A stretch of DNA of 64,000 bases, from NCBI GenBank assembly GCA_965214085.1, contig OZ243937.1:1488001-1552000 (forward strand). Reading direction: 5' to 3'. The notes below the pieces were generated by a model. It ran no database searches, was not told the origin of the DNA, and worked only from the letters and a program-made list of their open reading frames with translations. A program made the position numbers and the translations under genes. This DNA is from UBA6055 sp965214085. Lineage in GTDB: Bacteria > Chloroflexota > Anaerolineae > Aggregatilineales > Phototrophicaceae. Shown here in pieces: positions 1-8,846 of this stretch. Every line of letters starts with the position of its first letter. Position 1 is the stretch's first letter.

Positions 1-1115
1 TCGGCGTGACTTTCGGTCAAGGCGCGCAGCGGCTCGCTCTCCAGCTCATCCAGCGCATTCTGCACAGTCTCGGCCACGCTCTTGATATCAATGCGCCAGC
101 CGGTCAGTTTTGCTGCCAGCCGGGCATTTTGCCCTTCACGGCCGATCGCCAGCGACAGCTGATCATCGGGCACTAGGACAACCGCCGTCTTGCCTTCAAT
201 CGGATCATCGTCGAGATAAACGCCAGTGACACGGGCCGGGCTGAGCGCCTTGGATATGAAGGCGACGGCGTCCGTATTCCACTCAATCACATCTATTTTT
301 TCGTTGTGCAGTTCTTTGACAATATTCTGAATACGGATCCCGCGCATGCCCACGCAGGCGCCGACGGGGTCAATGCCGTCTTGCAGCGCAGCGACAGCCA
401 CTTTGGAGCGATGCCCGGCTTCACGAGCGATATTCTTTATCTCGACTTGTCCGTTGTAGATTTCGGGCACTTCGTATTCGAGCAGGCGCCGCAGCATGTT
501 GCGATGCGCCCGGCTGACCAGGATCTGCGGTCCGCGATTGCTCCTGACCACCTCGACCACATAGACGCGGATCTTCTCGTGGGTGCGATAGCGCTCGCCG
601 GGGATCTGCTGCGCGCGCGGCAGGTCAGCCTCCGCGCGTCCCAGGCTGAGCGTCACTTTACGGGAATTGACACTCTGGACCGTACCGGTGATGAGGTCGC
701 CTTCGCGGTTGATAAATTCATCGTAGAGCGAATTGCGCTCCGCTTCGCGAATCTTCTGCAGTATGACCTGCTTGGCAGTTTGAGCGGCGATGCGGCCGAA
801 GCTGCGCGTGGTATTGTCGACTTGCACCATGACAATATCGTTGATTTCCGCCTCGGGATTGAAAAAACGAGCTCTTTCCAGCGTAACTTCAGTCGAATCG
901 CTGAAGACGTCATCCACTACTTCTTTTTCGACGTAAACTTTGGCGCGCCCGGTGACGGGATCAATCTCCGCTTCAATCGCCTGTGCCGCGCTGGCGCCCG
1001 TGTCCTTTCGGTAGGCCGATACCAAGGCGCTCTGCAATGCCTCCAGCACGATATCTGACGGTAGCGCGCGCATCTGCGCAATCTCATTAAATGCAATCTG
1101 CAATTCGTTTGACAT
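1..1115 (-). CDS. nusA: Transcription termination/antitermination factor NusA (C-terminus cut by window edge)
   Basis: NusA binds RNA polymerase and modulates pausing, termination and antitermination. Translating the minus strand from ATG 1113-1115 gives an open frame to the window edge. The N-terminal domain begins MSNELQIAFNEIAQMRALPS and contains EALQSALVSAYRK. An S1 domain follows from about residue 135 (GDLITGTVQSVNSRKVTLSL). The KH region has NIAREAGHRSKVAV, VGACVGMRGIRIQNIVKELHNEKIDVIEW and the second KH signature AIGREGQNARLAAKLTGW. These are hallmark NusA strings. GGAG lies about 11 nt upstream of the start. About 371 codons are visible, so only the extreme C-terminus is missing. It is transcribed away from the glycosyltransferase block, and no rimP is seen upstream, where it often sits. 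The identification is very secure. Confidence 0.96.
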   Translation of the reverse strand, partial: MSNELQIAFNEIAQMRALPSDIVLEALQSALVSAYRKDTGASAAQAIEAEIDPVTGRAKVYVEKEVVDDVFSDSTEVTLERARFFNPEAEINDIVMVQVDNTTRSFGRIAAQTAKQVILQKIREAERNSLYDEFINREGDLITGTVQSVNSRKVTLSLGRAEADLPRAQQIPGERYRTHEKIRVYVVEVVRSNRGPQILVSRAHRNMLRRLLEYEVPEIYNGQVEIKNIAREAGHRSKVAVAALQDGIDPVGACVGMRGIRIQNIVKELHNEKIDVIEWNTDAVAFISKALSPARVTGVYLDDDPIEGKTAVVLVPDDQLSLAIGREGQNARLAAKLTGWRIDIKSVAETVQNALDELESEPLRALTESHA

Positions 1116-1263
1116 TCTGCACCACTCCAAGGTTCGAGCCGGAACGAAATCACAAAGACCCGTTAGCCCGATATAAAACGAAAAGTGGGGGCTGCCCACT
1201 TTTTCCGTACACTTACCTCTGCGCTGACAATAACATGAATCGCAGTCGCCGTCAAGACTGAGC

Positions 1264-1455
1264 AGCCGTCTAAGCAGGGCAGGCGCATCAAAATATTTTA
1301 GCCACAGAGAACACAAAGAGCACAGAGGTTTAGACCTAAGCTTTTATTGTTGCTTTTCTTTGTGCTCTCTGTGAAATCTGTGGTTGATTTTCCGTTCGAA
1401 TCTGCGCCATTTCAGTCACTACCATTTTGATGCGATTGCCCTGAGCCGTCTAAGC
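1264..1455. repeat. Family A inverted-repeat element with flanking 12-bp direct repeat
   Basis: The element spans about 1275-1443. Its left end CAGGGCAGGCGCATCAAAAT and right end (reverse complement CAGGGCAATCGCATCAAAAT) are terminal inverted repeats. Inside are internal arms rich in CACAGAG/CTCTGTG. The same 12 bases, AGCCGTCTAAGC, stand at 1264-1275 and 1444-1455, as expected of a target-site duplication. There is no open reading frame of interest. It fills most of the 398-base gap between nusA and the next gene, where I see nothing else. Confidence 0.75.
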
Positions 1456-1513
1456 TGTGGCAGCGCTGGCGCTAGCGGCCGCTCTTTTTCTCCCTGGCAT
1501 ACTGGCCCGCTGT

Positions 1514-4500
1514 TTACTCCCGTAAAAATGGCGCGAACTTCAGCACACTGCCCGCGCCGGAATCACTGATATAAACGTAACCGTCCACATCGACGGCGAT
1601 ACCGCCAATTTCCTGAAACTGCCCGGCTGCCGCCAATTCGCCCGCTTCGCCGAAAGAGCCGATGCACGCGCCGGCGGTGTCGTATACCAAGACGCGCTTG
1701 CTGTCCGGATCGGTGATGTAGAGTGTGTCGCGCGATTCGTCCAGCGCCAGGTAAGGCCGATTAAAGGTGCTGTTGTACCAGCCGCGCACCCGGAAGTCTT
1801 CGAGGTGGGCGCCTTCTAAGTCGAACACAGCGATGCGCCGGTTCCAGGTATCGGCGACGAAGAGGCGGCCGTCGGCATGGATCGCCAGCCCGCTGGGTTC
1901 GTCCAATTCGCCGGGACCGCTGCCGCCGTTGCCGATATCGAATTGCAAGACTGCTTCGGCGTCAGCGAGCGCGTAAACGCGAATACGTTTGTTGCCCGTA
2001 TCGGAGATGTAGATTTTGCCGGCATTGTCGATGGCGACATCGCGCGGTCCCCAGAAGCCGTCGCTTGGATCAACCGGCGCGTCAAAGCCAAATTCTCCAG
2101 CCTGGCCCCAGCTTGCAAGCGGGGCGCCTCGCGCATCAAGCTGTTGTATGCGGTAATTCCAGGTATCCACAACCAGCAAATCGCCCTCGTCCGAAACCGC
2201 GACACTGTTGGGCCGCCTGAAGCTGACCAGGTCCGTCCCGCCATAGCTCCGCTGGAACGCCCCCTCGCGGTCGAAGCTGAATATGAGATTCGCATTCTCG
2301 TCGGCGACGAAGACCTTGTCGCCGGCAACAGTCAGCGCTAAGGGGTGAACAAAACCCGCTTCGGGCTGGTCAAATTCCAGGATGGGGCTTAGCGAGCGCC
2401 AGTTGGCTGCGCACTGGTTGATTTCGGTTGGAATATTGCTCGGGACATCGCCATCGCCCAGCCCGTATTCCCAGATCATCGAGGCGAAGTCTTTGCGAAT
2501 GTAAACATGCATGCGATCGGAAACGGGCCAATTGGTCAGCGAGAAGTCTTTGCCCGTCGCTTCACCGTATTTGTCGTAGTCGCGCGCCCACCAGATATCG
2601 AAGATGCCCTTGCGCAAGGCGGCGGCATTGGCGTTCTGCGGCGAAAAATCGAGCAAATTATTGATTCGCTCCGGCGTCAGCCCAAAGTACTCCTGCATCG
2701 GCCACCACATTCTCATATGGTCGCGCCGGATATAGCGATCTTCCAGGATTGGCTCGACATCGCCGCGATGCCCGGCGCCTACAACAACAAAGATGGCGTC
2801 TTCAGTATTCTGGACCGTTGGGTTCGAGCCGACGAAAACGGCATCGGTGAAATTGCGGAAGTACCAGCTGTAGGGCCAGGATACTTCGTCGTCATAAACA
2901 AACTTGAGGTCCAAGCCGTCGGTCATGCGCAGGCTCATCTCTTCAATGTCGTCGAGGACCCATTTGACCGCGGGGCCGGCGTGCGCGTAAACCAGCAGCT
3001 CGGTCGGCAGGTCGTAATTGATGAACGATGCCATCAAAGCCGCGCGCAGGGTGAATACGCTCAAGACGCCGAAGAGGGCAACCGACAGAATCCGCCTGAT
3101 GTGCATCCAGCCGGTCTGGCGCGCCAAGCGCATCAAAACGTAAGCCAAGGCTATGGCGACAATCAAAGCCGCCAGCCATTCATAAGTCTGCTCCAGTTGA
3201 AACTTGGCGAGGCCCGCAAAGGGCATATCGCCGGCGATGAACGATCCAAAGACGCGAAGCAGGCTAATCACGAATAGCGGCGTGATGAACAGCGCGATCC
3301 AGCCGCGGGAGACAAAACGAGACTTTTCAATACGGGAAAAGACGCCACCAAAAAACCAAGCGCTAATCAGTATCATCGGTGTCGTGAGATGGGTGCCGAG
3401 CCAGGGCATCTTTTCGCCCGCCAGCGAATAGCCGACCAGATTCAGAATCGCCCACCATGCCAGAAGTAATATGAAGGGGAGGCGGCTCAGTTGCCCGGCG
3501 TCGATCTCGGTAGATACCGAATCAGGCAGTCTGCTGGACGCGGTGCTCGCTGTTGCGATTGCAACCTGCTCAGCTTCGGCGGCGCTGTGGCTCAATTCGG
3601 CGTCGGCCGGATCGGTCGCAGCGTCGGTCGAATCGTCGTCGACCGTGGACTCGGTGTAGGCATCCAAGTCGGCCTCGATTTGACTTTGGCGAGTCGCTTC
3701 GATCTCCAGGAGTCGTTTGCGCCGCGACTTCCAGAAGCAGGTGACGCCGGCGAACATGGCGCTGACAGTGCCGACAATCGGCAAGAATTCGTAAGTTGGC
3801 ATGATGATGAGCAGGTAGTAATACTGCGGCTGGCTGCCGCGGCGCACGCCCTGTTGTTCCAGCCAGTAGCCCAGGCTGTAGATCATACCCGTGCCCAGCC
3901 CAGCGATATTGGTGAAAACCGTCGTGAAAAAGAAGGCGAATATCACGTGGAATATCGCCGCGGATATCAGCCAGCGCTTGCGGTTCCAGCTTAAGCCGAT
4001 AACCAGCGACAGCGCCATCAGCGGCGCGAATACCGACAGGCCCACAAGCAGTTGACCGACTTGCTCGGAGCCGCCGACATTCGGCAAGTTGGTCAAAATG
4101 CCGAGAACCCCCGCCGGCAACGATTCGGCAAATGCAATGAAATCGTCGGCGGAACCGCCCATAAAACGGGTAAACAGCGCCGTCGTCCAGGGAAGTATGA
4201 GCGTCAAGATCAGGACAAGAAAATCGACTTCCGGGAATTGGTAGAGGTAGCCCCAGAAGCCGCCTTTTTCGCTTTTGTCCGCGGCCGATTTGTCGTCTTC
4301 CGCGCGCCTGGCATCGCGGACGAGGAAGACGATAACAGCAATGGCGATCAGCCAGAGCGCGAGCGCGGGCGCTAGTCGAATGCTGGAGCCAGCAGCCACT
4401 TCTGACGACTCGCCGGACTCCAGATCGGGGATAGCCGGTACAGCCGTCACGGACGAGCTGGGGAAATGCGATAGCTCTTCAATGAACAGCAGTCCGCCGG

Positions 4501-5464
4501 CGGTGGCCAGCGCGAGCAAGAAAATCAGAGCCAGCTCGCGCCAGGGTATGCGCTGCCAGCGGTCGCGAAAGGCGTAGAGCGCTGTCGATACGAGTACAAA
4601 GGCGCCGCTCAAAATGGACAGCGCCATCCACAGCAGCCAGCTCGAACGCTGCGTATCCGAAAGATCTTGAAAGGGAGTGCCGCGGCCCGCGATTATCTCA
4701 GCCGGAATGATGTCGACAACGATATACATCCCCAGGGTGATCAAGCCGCCCAACAGAATGCCCAGCATGATCGACTGGAACAGATAGCGGCCCCGCAACT
4801 GCAGGCGCTGCTGTGCCAGCCGCACCAGGAAATAGATCAGCAGGAAGCTGGCGAAGATGGCGATATAGATGAAGGCTGTTTCTTTTGAGCCCAGATTTAA
4901 GATCATGGCGGCGGCGAAGAGGTAGAGCCAAATTGCCCGCCGCCGGTAACGCGGCCCGCCATCGAGGTACATCAATAGGCAGTAAGCCATGATCATGCCA
5001 AAAAAGATTGATGGCGTGTCATGGCGAATGTAGCGATTGTAATAGAGGATCAGCGGCGAAATCAACAGCATGGTCGACGCCAGGATCGCGCCCCAACGCC
5101 CCAGCCACTTTCGCCACAATAGCGGGAACATCACCATGAATACGCCCAGCAGCGCCGTGTAAATTCTGCCCGAGAAATCATTGTCGCCAAACATATAGAA
5201 CGACAGCGCCGTCGCGTGGAAGAGCACTGGCCCGTGCATCAAGGGCGTATGCTGGAAGTTGCCCTCGTTATAAAGATTGTAAGAAAAGCGCGTATGCAAG
5301 CTCTCGTCGTGGCTCATGACACGGCTGTCCAGCATGTGGAAGCGCGTGAAAATCGCCAGCATCAGTATCGCGAGGTAAAGGGCGAATTCCCAGTTGAGCG
5401 CGAATCTTTGCGACAGAGCCCGGCTCAAGACGTTGTCTTCCTGCTGATTGGGGGAGGTTATCAT
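1514..5464 (-). CDS. TIGR03663-type polytopic GT-C-like protein fused to C-terminal NHL beta-propeller
   Basis: This is a 1316-residue membrane protein. The N-terminal half resembles PMT/ArnT-type GT-C enzymes and the TIGR03663 family known from Chloroflexota and archaea. A first membrane segment near residue 30 is followed by the acidic pair in RVMSHDESLH, as in GT-C catalytic loops, and then by many hydrophobic helices. A charged Asp/Glu/Ser-rich cytoplasmic-looking linker lies near residues 560-640. From about residue 1030 to the end there are five or six NHL-type repeats (for example PNSVAVSDEGDLLVVDTWNY and PRDVAIDNAGKIYISDTGNK), predicted to fold as an extracytoplasmic propeller. A role in lipid-linked sugar transfer or flipping is inferred from family and neighbours; the acceptor is unknown. 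It is the last gene of the glycan block. The NHL fusion could serve glycan or protein binding. Confidence 0.85.
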   Translation of the reverse strand: MITSPNQQEDNVLSRALSQRFALNWEFALYLAILMLAIFTRFHMLDSRVMSHDESLHTRFSYNLYNEGNFQHTPLMHGPVLFHATALSFYMFGDNDFSGRIYTALLGVFMVMFPLLWRKWLGRWGAILASTMLLISPLILYYNRYIRHDTPSIFFGMIMAYCLLMYLDGGPRYRRRAIWLYLFAAAMILNLGSKETAFIYIAIFASFLLIYFLVRLAQQRLQLRGRYLFQSIMLGILLGGLITLGMYIVVDIIPAEIIAGRGTPFQDLSDTQRSSWLLWMALSILSGAFVLVSTALYAFRDRWQRIPWRELALIFLLALATAGGLLFIEELSHFPSSSVTAVPAIPDLESGESSEVAAGSSIRLAPALALWLIAIAVIVFLVRDARRAEDDKSAADKSEKGGFWGYLYQFPEVDFLVLILTLILPWTTALFTRFMGGSADDFIAFAESLPAGVLGILTNLPNVGGSEQVGQLLVGLSVFAPLMALSLVIGLSWNRKRWLISAAIFHVIFAFFFTTVFTNIAGLGTGMIYSLGYWLEQQGVRRGSQPQYYYLLIIMPTYEFLPIVGTVSAMFAGVTCFWKSRRKRLLEIEATRQSQIEADLDAYTESTVDDDSTDAATDPADAELSHSAAEAEQVAIATASTASSRLPDSVSTEIDAGQLSRLPFILLLAWWAILNLVGYSLAGEKMPWLGTHLTTPMILISAWFFGGVFSRIEKSRFVSRGWIALFITPLFVISLLRVFGSFIAGDMPFAGLAKFQLEQTYEWLAALIVAIALAYVLMRLARQTGWMHIRRILSVALFGVLSVFTLRAALMASFINYDLPTELLVYAHAGPAVKWVLDDIEEMSLRMTDGLDLKFVYDDEVSWPYSWYFRNFTDAVFVGSNPTVQNTEDAIFVVVGAGHRGDVEPILEDRYIRRDHMRMWWPMQEYFGLTPERINNLLDFSPQNANAAALRKGIFDIWWARDYDKYGEATGKDFSLTNWPVSDRMHVYIRKDFASMIWEYGLGDGDVPSNIPTEINQCAANWRSLSPILEFDQPEAGFVHPLALTVAGDKVFVADENANLIFSFDREGAFQRSYGGTDLVSFRRPNSVAVSDEGDLLVVDTWNYRIQQLDARGAPLASWGQAGEFGFDAPVDPSDGFWGPRDVAIDNAGKIYISDTGNKRIRVYALADAEAVLQFDIGNGGSGPGELDEPSGLAIHADGRLFVADTWNRRIAVFDLEGAHLEDFRVRGWYNSTFNRPYLALDESRDTLYITDPDSKRVLVYDTAGACIGSFGEAGELAAAGQFQEIGGIAVDVDGYVYISDSGAGSVLKFAPFLRE

Positions 5465-5520
5465 CTTGCGCTAGCCTGTGTTCCGCGCTGAGAGCGAATT
5501 ATCAATGGATGGTCGGATCG

Positions 5521-6048
5521 TCAGAACCGCGGCGCAGGCGTGCTTTGCAGCAGGGCAGCCGGCCCGCGTGACCCCGGTTCCAAGGTTGCAAACATTGGCG
5601 CGCCAGAGAATTCTTTTGCTGGCGGGCGCACAACAACGGCGTAATGCGGCGCGCGCGGAAAATCAATCGAAAGCGGGGAGGCGTGATAACCCAGCGCGAG
5701 CGGCAGCATTAGCGCGATGACAATAGCGAGGATGGCTAAGCCATAGCTGAAGTGCAAGCTGGATCGCGAGCCAAAATCGCTAAACCATAGCGTCTGCGAT
5801 TGTGGCGCTTGCAGTTCCTCCTGCAGCGATGACCACATCATTTCGAGCCGCTGCGAATCCGGCTGGCCGAAGGTAGGCAGGCTGCGTTCCAGCTTCTGCG
5901 CAAACTCGCGATGGCGCATATATTCCCGATAGCAGTCCTCATTCTCGTCGATGAATCGCGCCACACGGCGACGCGCAGGATCGGCCAAGTCGCCGCTTAA
6001 GTAGCGAGCCATGTGAACTTTGCAATAGCGATACTTAAATCTGACCAT
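5521..6048 (-). CDS. Probable membrane-anchored anti-sigma factor
   Basis: This is a 175-residue protein encoded 29 bases after the ECF sigma gene, in the usual sigma/anti-sigma arrangement. The N-terminal 60 residues resemble an anti-sigma zinc-finger helix bundle (CKVHMARYLSGDL, then FIDENEDCYREYMRH). The canonical His-x3-Cys-x2-Cys set is incomplete: only one Cys is present at the second site. A single hydrophobic helix near residues 100-120 (YGLAILAIVIALMLPLAL) would anchor it, leaving a short Pro-rich outer tail. The role, holding the sigma factor at the membrane until a signal arrives, is inferred from gene order and architecture, since the sequence itself is divergent. It could instead be an unrelated small membrane protein. 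Confidence 0.6.
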   Translation of the reverse strand: MVRFKYRYCKVHMARYLSGDLADPARRRVARFIDENEDCYREYMRHREFAQKLERSLPTFGQPDSQRLEMMWSSLQEELQAPQSQTLWFSDFGSRSSLHFSYGLAILAIVIALMLPLALGYHASPLSIDFPRAPHYAVVVRPPAKEFSGAPMFATLEPGSRGPAALLQSTPAPRF

Positions 6049-6077
6049 CTTCTGCTGCTAGCCTCTAACCTTTATCG

Positions 6078-6683
6078 CTAATGTACGCGCAGTAATTCTT
6101 CCAGCAGGCCCAGCCCAACCGGCCGCAATGCCTTGCGCAAGCGCTCGTGCCCAAGACGCACGCGGCTTTCCGCTGTTTTCTGCGGGCAGCCCATAACTTC
6201 CGAAATTTCACGATAGGTCATGCCCTGTCCATAGCGCAGCACGATAGCTTCGCGCAGTCGCGGGGATAGGTCTTGCAGCGCATTCGAAATAGATTCGCTG
6301 GCGTCGCGCCGAATTGCGGCTGCCTCCGGCGCTTCTGCGGGCGGCGCTTTCAACTCCAAGCCAAGCCACTGTGTAATGTCGACCGTTATGAATCGCTTGC
6401 GCCGATAAGTATTTCGGCAGCGGCTGATGGCTATCGTATAGAGCCAGGTCTTCAGCGATGCTTTGCGCGAATCGAAGCGCTGCAGATTCTTGAAGGCATA
6501 AAGAAAGGACTCTTGCAAGATGTCTTCGGCGTCTTGCTCGTTCAAGAGCAAGCTGTAACAGAGGCGATACAAGCTCGCGGCGAAGCGATCATACAATTCG
6601 GCATATCCGGTCTGGTCGCCATTTAGGGCACGGTTGACAATGGCGTCAATCTCTTTGCGCATGGCTAATCGCTTTTCTGTCAT
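6078..6683 (-). CDS. ECF-type RNA polymerase sigma-70 factor
   Basis: This is a 201-residue sigma factor with only regions 2 and 4, the ECF layout. Region 2 (about residues 22-90) contains FAASLYRLCYSLLLNEQDAE followed by ILQESFLYAF and LKTWLYTIAISRCRN, the core-binding and -10 recognition segments. Region 4 (about 135-190) contains LSPRLREAIVLRYGQGMTYR and an HTH for -35 recognition. GAGGG sits just upstream of the ATG at 6683; an internal Met at residue 8 is an alternative start. The anti-sigma candidate follows directly. Its position within the glycosyltransferase block suggests envelope-related control. That is inference, as I could not identify its own target promoter. Confidence 0.93.
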   Translation of the reverse strand: MTEKRLAMRKEIDAIVNRALNGDQTGYAELYDRFAASLYRLCYSLLLNEQDAEDILQESFLYAFKNLQRFDSRKASLKTWLYTIAISRCRNTYRRKRFITVDITQWLGLELKAPPAEAPEAAAIRRDASESISNALQDLSPRLREAIVLRYGQGMTYREISEVMGCPQKTAESRVRLGHERLRKALRPVGLGLLEELLRVH

Positions 6684-6764
6684 AGTCCCTCGCTTATTGC
6701 GCGCGGCTGTCCGATACTTCCCATTCTACACGCGGCGCCGCAATCGTCCTCAGTATTTCGCGCT

Positions 6765-8795
6765 TCAATCAAGAGTCGCGCCGTCATATACATCCTGCCT
6801 CAACCACAATACTACCGCTTCTTCCTCGAATTGATCAGCGTCAAGCTGCCCATGCGACCACCAAGCCGGCAGGTCCCAGCGGTCCATTTCGTGCAAAGCC
6901 AGCTTGCGGCGCAGCGTAAAACGCTGGCCAACATAATCGCCGTTGATGGCGGCGGTCTGAACTTGATCGTCGGCCATGATTATGATGGCTTGTCCGTCCG
7001 CAGCGCTGGCCGCGCGTAGGAATCGCGCATTGGGGAAGTCGCGAACCAACCAGGCCATCAAGCCATCTTCGCGGATTATGCCGCCGCTATCAACCACGAT
7101 CGCAAGCTCCAGCGCCGGGAAACCCGACGAATGCCGGCCCGCCAATTCAAAGAGCGTATCGCGCAGCAGATAGGCGTCTTCGCTGACTGCGGATTCTCGC
7201 CACAAACCATCAGGGTAGTGGGCGTCCGCGACGGCAGCTTGCCAGGCGCCGCCCAAGCCAGAGAGCAGCAGAAATACAAAATAGCCGATGCCGGCGCCTT
7301 GCAGACAGGTGCCCAAGCCCCAGAAATTGGCGACCAACAGAAACACGATTGCCGCAATGACGCCGCTCGCCAGCAGCAAGCCCAAGCCCTGCGCCAATCG
7401 CAGCTGAGACGGATCCGCCAGGAAGGCGAAAAGCTCGCCCACGGTCATGTCAGCCGGCAGGTTTGTCATAAGGCGCGTAACTTGCATAAATTGCACCGTC
7501 AAAATGAACAGGCACATGAGGGCAGCCGCGGAAATCGCCCATTTTGCCCACCAGTATTGGGTGGTGTAGAGCAGGTCGTCGCCTTCGAATTGGCTCTCGT
7601 CTACATTCTCGTCTTCATTCTCTTGTTCATTCTCGTCGCTCGTTGACCAGAGCAAGACCACGCGACGATTCACCAGCAACTGGGTAATGCCGTAGCTCGC
7701 CAACAAGGTGAGCGGCACAACAACCCACAGAGCCTCCGCCGGGCCCGCGCCGGGGTAAAGCAGCAAGCCGATGGCGCCTAGCGCTGCCCAAGCCGCGGAG
7801 AAACGGTCTACGTAGGTGACATCGCCGTGTTTCCACAATAGCCAGGCGCCGCCCAACGAGAAAATAATAAGCAGCGGCTCTTGCAGCAGCAGGACGGCCA
7901 AACCCATACGCGCGCCGCTCGCCGAGTGACTGTGAAAGACGCCGCTGATGGCGGATTCAACAAGTTGGCCGATGGTACTGAGTCCGGACGGATTCAGCAT
8001 GAAGAAGGTCGCCGTGGTGGCGACGAGCAGGAAAGGGACAATCAGCGCCTTGGCGAAAGGGAATTCGCGAGCGCGCGTGACGGCCATCTGCAATATATCA
8101 TCGCCGGGCAGCTCAAGGCGCTGGGGCGCGCTAAGGGCGGTGCGCCATAGCCCCAACCAGCCCGCAAGCAGCAATATCAGCAGCAGCGGGACACCGGCCG
8201 GGCCCGACAGCAGCAGCATGGCTGTGACGAAGGCGGTCGCCCAATAGGCGTCTCGCAAGCGCAGAGAATACCAATAGCGTCTGATCATCCAGACGGCCAG
8301 AATCGTGAACAGCAATATAAAGCTGGCGCCATCGGCCGATCGCGACGCCGCCAAGGGCGTGGTCAACAGCGACAGCAGCACTGCCCAGACGAAGGTGCGC
8401 GTCCGCCCCAGGCTGTCGCGGAATAGAAGCGGAGTCATGGCGAGGGCTAAGCCGGCCATGGCCGAAGCAATGCGGGCGGTGAATTCGTTCGCGCCGGCCA
8501 GTGAGAAGCTTGTCATTTGCGCCAGATAGGTCAACGGGCTGCTGGACGTGGCGAATGCGCCGGGTGCGTCGTCTTCAATCGTATGCCAGGCATGCAGGGC
8601 CTGCCGCGCCTCAGCATCCGAAATGGGCACGCTGTCAAGCATGGTCATGCGCAGAAACAAGGCAAACAGCGCCAACGCAATGTAGGCCAGCCATTCAGCG
8701 TCAATGCTTAGCGCTGGCGCCACTGCAGACGCGGCGCTGTCGCCTGGATTCGGCTCATCCGAGTTAATGGGCATGGCGCCAATGTCAGCTTCCAT
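6765..8795 (-). CDS. Polytopic GT-C/GT39-like membrane protein
   Basis: This is a 676-residue integral membrane protein. After a short soluble N-terminus, the first helix is followed by an acidic loop (DSVPISDAEARQALHAW), the position where PMT/ArnT-like enzymes carry their catalytic acidic residue. About a dozen hydrophobic segments follow, then a Glu/Asp-rich linker (near residues 385-405), more helices, and a C-terminal extracytoplasmic domain of about 170 residues. It resembles a smaller relative of the TIGR03663-type protein downstream. A glycosyl transfer or glycan-export function is inferred from architecture and neighbours. The substrate is unknown. The acidic motif is SDAEA rather than the clearer DE pairs seen in its neighbours, so activity is uncertain. 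Confidence 0.75.
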   Translation of the reverse strand: MEADIGAMPINSDEPNPGDSAASAVAPALSIDAEWLAYIALALFALFLRMTMLDSVPISDAEARQALHAWHTIEDDAPGAFATSSSPLTYLAQMTSFSLAGANEFTARIASAMAGLALAMTPLLFRDSLGRTRTFVWAVLLSLLTTPLAASRSADGASFILLFTILAVWMIRRYWYSLRLRDAYWATAFVTAMLLLSGPAGVPLLLILLLAGWLGLWRTALSAPQRLELPGDDILQMAVTRAREFPFAKALIVPFLLVATTATFFMLNPSGLSTIGQLVESAISGVFHSHSASGARMGLAVLLLQEPLLIIFSLGGAWLLWKHGDVTYVDRFSAAWAALGAIGLLLYPGAGPAEALWVVVPLTLLASYGITQLLVNRRVVLLWSTSDENEQENEDENVDESQFEGDDLLYTTQYWWAKWAISAAALMCLFILTVQFMQVTRLMTNLPADMTVGELFAFLADPSQLRLAQGLGLLLASGVIAAIVFLLVANFWGLGTCLQGAGIGYFVFLLLSGLGGAWQAAVADAHYPDGLWRESAVSEDAYLLRDTLFELAGRHSSGFPALELAIVVDSGGIIREDGLMAWLVRDFPNARFLRAASAADGQAIIIMADDQVQTAAINGDYVGQRFTLRRKLALHEMDRWDLPAWWSHGQLDADQFEEEAVVLWLRQDVYDGATLD

Positions 8796-8846
8796 TACTT
8801 GCCGCCCCCGTGATCATATTGCGGCCGAGCGTAGCGTCTCGTGGCT

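Noticed and set aside
306..1058. Plus-strand open frame of 250 codons opposite nusA
   Set aside because: It is antisense to an unmistakable NusA reading frame and shows no recognisable motif; a shadow of GC-rich codon use.
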